From Sneathiella aquimaris (GTDB lineage Bacteria; Pseudomonadota; Alphaproteobacteria; Sneathiellales; Sneathiellaceae): DNA of 64,000 nucleotides. A program made the translations under genes and the position numbers. The stretch lies in the NCBI RefSeq assembly GCF_026409565.1, contig NZ_CP112881.1, positions 2,341,501 to 2,405,500 on the forward strand, read 5' to 3'. The notes beneath the pieces were generated by a model. That model did not search any database, was not told the origin of the DNA, and worked only from the letters and a program-made list of their open reading frames with translations. Below are positions 59,848-64,000 of this stretch, one piece after another. Each line of letters begins with the position of its first letter. Positions within the stretch are counted from its first letter, which is position 1.

Positions 59848-61173
59848 ATGACAAAAAATGAAGTACAGAAAACCGATCCGTCTCGCCTGTTTGCTGACCT
59901 TGATCTGGACCCCTCTATCCTGCGCGCCGTTGAGGAGCAGGGGTATGCGGAAATGACGCCCATTCAACAAAAAGGGATCCCCGCAATTCAGGAGGGAAAG
60001 GACCTTATCGGGATTGCCCAAACCGGCACTGGTAAAACGGCCGCTTTTTCACTTCCGATTATCCACAAAATCATTTCTGACCATCAGGAATATGTCGGAA
60101 AAACCACCCGCGCCCTGATCCTTGCCCCAACACGGGAACTGGCCGTTCAAATCGCTGAAAATGTGCGTAAATATGCGGAATATGTTTCGTTGCGGACAAC
60201 CCTTGTTTATGGCGGTGCCTCAGCCAAGCCACAAATCAAAGCCCTGTCCAGAGGTGTCGACATCGTTGTTGCAACGCCCGGCCGCTTACTTGACTTGTTC
60301 TCAGATGATTATATCTGGTTGGGCAAAGTTGACTATTTTGTTTTGGATGAAGCGGATAGAATGCTCGACATGGGTTTTATTCACGATATTCGCAAGATCG
60401 TTGCCCAGCTTCCCAAAAAGCGACAGACCCTGCTTTTTTCTGCAACAATGGCCAAAGAAGTTGAGAAACTGGCCGCCGGCATTTTGAAAGACCCGGTCCG
60501 CATTAACATTGCCCCGTCCGCAACAACAGCGGAAAAAGTCAGCCAAACGGTTTTAATGGTATCAAAGGACAACAAACGCCCTCTTTTACAACATCTTCTG
60601 AAAGATCAGAAGATGGAGCGGGTCCTTGTGTTTACTCGGACAAAACACGGCGCCAATCGACTGACCCGTTTTCTGGAAAAACTGAACATCGACTGCAGCG
60701 CCATCCATGGCAACAAATCGCAGAATACACGGCAAAAAGCACTTGAGAGTTTCAAAAACGGCGATATCAGGGTTCTTGTCGCAACGGATGTCGCTGCCCG
60801 TGGGATTGACGTTGATAACGTGACGCACGTCATCAATTACGATGTTCCTAATGATGCAGACAATTACGTTCACCGTATTGGCCGGACAGCCCGCGCGGGT
60901 ATGACAGGCATCTCGATTACCTTCTGCGATCACGATGAGATGGATTACCTAAAAGCGATCGAAAAAATCACCAAACAATCCATTCCAGTATCCACCGAGC
61001 AACCTTTCCACGCCACTCATTCCTCGACAGCGAATTCTGGTCCTGCAAAGAGTTCGATACCGAAAAATCAAAGGTCCAGAAGTCGTCACCCCGCAAGCGA
61101 CCGTTCAAACGGGGAGAACAGCAACAATAAAACCACCAGACGTCCCAATCGACACAAACGCAGGGCAAACTAA
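59848..61173 (+). CDS. rhlE: DEAD-box RNA helicase (RhlE-like)
   Basis: 441 residues. Motifs in order: Q motif 'MTPIQQKGIP', I 'AQTGTGKTAA', Ia 'PTRELAVQI', Ib 'TPGRLLD', II 'DEAD', III 'SAT', then helicase domain 'VFTRTKHGANRL', V 'ATDVAARGID' and VI 'HRIGRTARAG'. The C-terminal 60 residues are basic, Ser/Asn/Arg-rich and disordered, as usual for RNA binding. RhlE proteins assist ribosome assembly and RNA decay, often in the cold. It is monocistronic and divergent from the TetR gene. Confidence 0.95.
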   Translation: MTKNEVQKTDPSRLFADLDLDPSILRAVEEQGYAEMTPIQQKGIPAIQEGKDLIGIAQTGTGKTAAFSLPIIHKIISDHQEYVGKTTRALILAPTRELAVQIAENVRKYAEYVSLRTTLVYGGASAKPQIKALSRGVDIVVATPGRLLDLFSDDYIWLGKVDYFVLDEADRMLDMGFIHDIRKIVAQLPKKRQTLLFSATMAKEVEKLAAGILKDPVRINIAPSATTAEKVSQTVLMVSKDNKRPLLQHLLKDQKMERVLVFTRTKHGANRLTRFLEKLNIDCSAIHGNKSQNTRQKALESFKNGDIRVLVATDVAARGIDVDNVTHVINYDVPNDADNYVHRIGRTARAGMTGISITFCDHDEMDYLKAIEKITKQSIPVSTEQPFHATHSSTANSGPAKSSIPKNQRSRSRHPASDRSNGENSNNKTTRRPNRHKRRAN

Positions 61174-61309
61174 CCCTAGGGCACTATAATTTTGTGGCAA
61201 TCCAGAAAAATGTATGACTATTAGTGTAATTCAATCGTTGGGCTAAGTCTTAATATGATTGACCTATAATATTTTCTAAAATACGCTCTGATTTTTGAAT
61301 GTCGGCTAT

Positions 61310-62650
61310 ATGTCACGCAAAGTATGGGCTGTTATATTATTTGGAATTCTTTGCCTTCTCCTGATTGCAACAATTTTCGCCATAGGCGTTAACGCGAAAA
61401 ATGCCATCACAATCAGAGAATTGGCGTTGCATCGCTCCGCAGCGATAGAAATTGCACATCAATTACGACGCAGTTCAGACAAGCTTACCCAAATGGCGCG
61501 CCTGTATGTTGCAACCAATGATCCTCGGTATGAAGCCTATTTTTATAAAATTCTGGATATTCGAGATGGCAGGGCTCCCCGCCCTGAAAATTATGGTGCT
61601 GTTTACTGGGACTTCATTATGAGCGGTGATGCCGTTCTGGATACACAAGGCCAATCAGCTTCGCTCTTATCATTGGTGAACACCCTAGAACTTACAACAC
61701 ATGAATCAGAGTTGTTATTACTGGCTGAAAAACATTCGGAGCATCTGATCCGTTTGGAGAAAATAGCCTTTGCTGCAATGAAGGGAGTTTTTGAAGACGC
61801 TCATGGCAATCTGGTTGTCAAAAAGGAACCAGACCCGGTTTTGGCCAGCACCCTTTTAAATGGCAGGGAATATCTGACCCAAAAATCAAAAATCATGAAA
61901 CCGATAGACCAGTTTTTTCGTCTGATAAACGAAAGAACCGAGCAGACAATTCTGGCAAAGCAAGAACGGGAGAAGACCCTCCAGATTTATATTATCGGGC
62001 TCGTTGGTACGGGCCTGTTTCTCTCTTTTATCCTGTTATTAATCGTCAGATCGGTTTGGTGGCCTGTTATAAAAAAACGACCACTTCAGTCGGACCCTTT
62101 GGAACCCACCCCTTATCAGCCGCAAAGATCCCTACAGCCCAGATCTCAGAACGCCGGTTTAAATAGCGCTAATGCGCTCATGCTCCTTTGGGTCGAAAGT
62201 ATAATCGAACAGCTGGAAAATGAACTTCAAACGCAAGAAAAAATCTTCAATGCAATCAAGCAAAATAATATCAACCTTCTGAACGTCCATAAAGTTGCAA
62301 AAATTGGATATTGGGAACTTAATTTCGAAACAAACGAAGAAAAATGGTCTGACACAATTTTTGACATTTATGGCTTAACGAAAGAGACCGTCCCAAGCTT
62401 TTCTGCCTTTAAAAAATGCATCCACCCGGATGATCGGGACTCTTTGCTGGCCAGTCAGGAAAAAAGCGTAAAAACCGGACAATCCTTTTCTTTTGATTAC
62501 CGAATACAACATTCAGATGGCACCATCCGATATGTGACCAGTTACGGCAGTGTTCTTCTCAATCGTATCGGGCAACCAAAGATGATTTATGGATTGCTGC
62601 AGGATATGACGGATTATCGAAAACAGGATCCCGCTTTAAACTTCCACTGA
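61310..62650 (+). CDS. Membrane-anchored PAS-domain protein with no output domain
   Basis: 446 residues from the ATG at 61310 (a TTG at 61295 is also possible; neither has a strong ribosome-binding site). Membrane helix 1 about 5-25, a roughly 190-residue periplasmic part, helix 2 about 222-246 ('IYIIGLVGTGLFLSFILLLIV'), a Pro/Gln-rich linker, and a PAS fold at about 325-440 ('KIGYWELNFETNEEKWSDTIFDIYGL', 'IHPDDRDSLL', 'FDYRIQHSDGTIRYVTSYG', 'YGLLQDMTDYRKQ'). The reading frame ends right after the PAC motif, where a kinase or GGDEF domain would normally follow. The next gene is antisense. Confidence 0.82.
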   Translation: MSRKVWAVILFGILCLLLIATIFAIGVNAKNAITIRELALHRSAAIEIAHQLRRSSDKLTQMARLYVATNDPRYEAYFYKILDIRDGRAPRPENYGAVYWDFIMSGDAVLDTQGQSASLLSLVNTLELTTHESELLLLAEKHSEHLIRLEKIAFAAMKGVFEDAHGNLVVKKEPDPVLASTLLNGREYLTQKSKIMKPIDQFFRLINERTEQTILAKQEREKTLQIYIIGLVGTGLFLSFILLLIVRSVWWPVIKKRPLQSDPLEPTPYQPQRSLQPRSQNAGLNSANALMLLWVESIIEQLENELQTQEKIFNAIKQNNINLLNVHKVAKIGYWELNFETNEEKWSDTIFDIYGLTKETVPSFSAFKKCIHPDDRDSLLASQEKSVKTGQSFSFDYRIQHSDGTIRYVTSYGSVLLNRIGQPKMIYGLLQDMTDYRKQDPALNFH

Positions 62651-62749
62651 GGGTGCGTTTGATGGAACAAAGCCATCTTAAAAAGGAAAAGCAGGGATTA
62701 ATCCTGGCTCATATGGTGTGAAAAGAACGTTCCTAACCATCCGATATGA

Positions 62750-63298
62750 TCAATCCGCCCATTTGATTGAGCACCCCATACTTGGAACCTGGACCAGCGG
62801 CCCCTTACCTGTTTCCGCAATCTGCCGCATGGCATTTAGAAGCTCCGGGATACGGACCCGCGCCTCTCCGAGCGCGGCATCATCCAGCCGCCCACGATAT
62901 TGAAGGGTCCCTTCTTTATTAAAACCGAAAAAATCAGGCGTACACACGGCGCCATATTGACGGCCGACGGTCTGACCCTCATCGATCAGATAGGGAAAGG
63001 TAAAATGATGCTGCTCTGCAAATCGTTTCATATTGGATGGCTGGTCAGCAGGCACATACCGATAATCATTCGACATCACAGCCAGAACATTGATACCTTC
63101 TTCCATCAAGATACGAGCATCTGACACAAACCGTTCCGCAATTGCCTGCACATAGGGGCAGTGGTTGCAGATGAAAGCCACCAGCAAGCCTTTCTCGCCC
63201 ATATGCTCTGTCATCCTGAATTCTGCACCATCAGGATCCTTCAAGGCAAAATCCGGTGCTTTCCAGCCGAAATCACAGACAGGTGTATCAAGAAGCAT
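62750..63298 (-). CDS. Thioredoxin-fold AhpC/TSA-like redox protein
   Basis: 182 residues. 'GWKAPDFALKDPDGAEFRM' and 'LLVAFICNHCPYVQAIAERFV' show a peroxiredoxin-like N-terminus with a C-x2-C (Cys about 44 and 47) as in thioredoxin-type relatives, then 'INVLAVMSNDYRYVPADQP' and 'CTPDFFGFNKEGTLQYRGRLDD'. This is the widespread 'thioredoxin family protein' group with CNHCPYV, whose substrate is unclear. It is preceded, 77 bp upstream on the same strand, by the AhpD-like gene, so the two may work together in peroxide or thiol redox. Confidence 0.88.
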   Translation of the reverse strand: MLLDTPVCDFGWKAPDFALKDPDGAEFRMTEHMGEKGLLVAFICNHCPYVQAIAERFVSDARILMEEGINVLAVMSNDYRYVPADQPSNMKRFAEQHHFTFPYLIDEGQTVGRQYGAVCTPDFFGFNKEGTLQYRGRLDDAALGEARVRIPELLNAMRQIAETGKGPLVQVPSMGCSIKWAD

Positions 63299-63375
63299 AT
63301 CGTATCCTTTTCCTTTAATCCGAACCAGATTATTGCCCGCCCGCCATCTATTCGTGAAAGCAGACGGGCAAAAAA

Positions 63376-63942
63376 TCAGGCCGCAGCCCGAGACTTAGAA
63401 ACCCAGGCGTTTGGCGTAAAAGCATCATCCAACTTTGTTTCAGCAATATGGTTTGTGTAGTTTGACATGACCTTCAGACTTGTACCAAGAATAACTTCAA
63501 GCACTGACTGCTCAGTGTACCCTGCGGCCAGGAAAGCACTAACATCATCGCGTGTCGGCCAGCCGCGTGTCTGATTAATGACAGTTGTAAACTCGCGCAG
63601 GGCTTCAAGTTTCGGGTTTGAAATCGGCGTGTCATTTCTCAGCGCCTCGATGACATCAGTTGGCACGTTCGCCATCTGTGAGATCGACGTATGGGCCGCC
63701 ATGCAATATTCACATCCGTTCAGGCGATTGTTCGTCATCAGAATGATCTGACGTTCTGTTTCGCTGAGATCTGTTTTGCCAAAAATATCAGCTAGTGCGA
63801 GATATCCATCGAGAATGGCAGGCGCTGTCGCCATCGTTCCCAAAAGATTAGGCACAAAACCATATGCTTTGTTCGCTTTTTCAAGGGATGGTTTAGCAGC
63901 GGCCGGAGCGGTTTCAATTGTATGAGTTTTAAATTCAGTCAT
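63376..63942 (-). CDS. AhpD-like carboxymuconolactone decarboxylase family protein
   Basis: 188 residues. 'KTDLSETERQIILMTNNRLNGCEYCMAAHTSISQMANVPTDVIEAL' carries the AhpD C-x2-C and downstream His of the family. The C-terminal 'SVLEVILGTSLKVMSNYTNHIAETKLD' completes the helical fold. Such proteins act as alkylhydroperoxidase-type disulfide reductants. AGGAG lies before the ATG. It is upstream of the thioredoxin-fold gene and probably co-transcribed with it. Confidence 0.9.
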   Translation of the reverse strand: MTEFKTHTIETAPAAAKPSLEKANKAYGFVPNLLGTMATAPAILDGYLALADIFGKTDLSETERQIILMTNNRLNGCEYCMAAHTSISQMANVPTDVIEALRNDTPISNPKLEALREFTTVINQTRGWPTRDDVSAFLAAGYTEQSVLEVILGTSLKVMSNYTNHIAETKLDDAFTPNAWVSKSRAAA

Positions 63943-64000
63943 GTGTAATCTCCTGTGGTGAAGAGCGTCAGCTCAGCATGTTTATAACGATCGGTATAAA

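Noticed and set aside
1-64000. tRNA, rRNA, CRISPR or integrase signals
   Set aside because: Scanned by eye on both strands. No cloverleaf with a T-loop consensus, spaced repeat array or recombinase was found; a covariance-model search would be the decisive test.

Overview
The window reads as chromosomal DNA of a Gram-negative bacterium, most likely a marine or aquatic alphaproteobacterium of intermediate G+C. The clues are TRAP and ABC importers with periplasmic binding proteins, several acyl-CoA and glutathione S-transferase genes, a VPLPA-type C-terminal sorting signal, many LysR/TetR/GntR local regulators and a YdbH/YnbE/YdbL envelope set. A Sneathiella-like lineage is possible, but this is inference. 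I saw no rRNA, tRNA, CRISPR array, insertion sequence or prophage.

Layout. 1-4.7 kb: a LysR fragment, an old yellow enzyme, an acyl-CoA-dehydrogenase-fold monooxygenase, an AraC regulator and an Fe-S uracil-DNA glycosylase. 4.8-10.8 kb: a catabolic unit of TRAP transporter, HMG-CoA-lyase-like enzyme, CaiB-type CoA-transferase and divergent LysR. 10.9-13.9 kb: a GFA-fold protein, a SutR/YdcN-like XRE-cupin regulator divergent from BenE, and a transglutaminase-like protein. 13.9-20.2 kb: a detoxification block. Two related GSTs diverge around a MarR gene and a 39-bp palindrome. Next to them lies a GST / flavin-ferredoxin fusion / TetR / haloalkane dehalogenase operon. 20.2-23.2 kb: a TetR with three similar candidate operators, a VPLPA-CTERM protein and 3-hydroxybutyrate dehydrogenase.

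23.2-27.0 kb holds what looks like the ruins of a phosphonate-utilisation locus: an intact DUF1045/2H-phosphoesterase gene between a decayed hexapeptide acetyltransferase and a possible PhnN tail. Beside it is a cyanophycin-synthetase-like ATP-grasp protein whose Mur-ligase half is short and lacks its P-loop. 27-32.6 kb: two MFS transporters, an orphan two-helix membrane protein, an SDR and an alternative oxidase.

32.6-40.2 kb is a seven-gene operon: GntR regulator, MtnK, sugar ABC importer (ATPase, permease, binding protein), MtnA and a class II aldolase. I read it as uptake and salvage of 5-methylthioribose or a related 5-deoxypentose. An operator array with the core ATTCATCTGATGAAT sits in front of it. 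40.3-48.9 kb: a divergent LysR regulon coupling a five-gene oligopeptide-type ABC importer to two different amidohydrolases (an AstE/aspartoacylase-like enzyme and an N-formylglutamate-amidohydrolase-like enzyme). 49.2-53.1 kb: a DUF427 protein and ydbL-ynbE-ydbH. 53.8-64 kb: a Crp/Fnr regulator with a DUF2892 protein, a TetR-led acyl/CoA operon (alpha/beta hydrolase, SDR, quinone reductase, CoA-transferase), a DEAD-box helicase, an output-less PAS membrane protein, a thioredoxin-fold protein and an AhpD-like protein.
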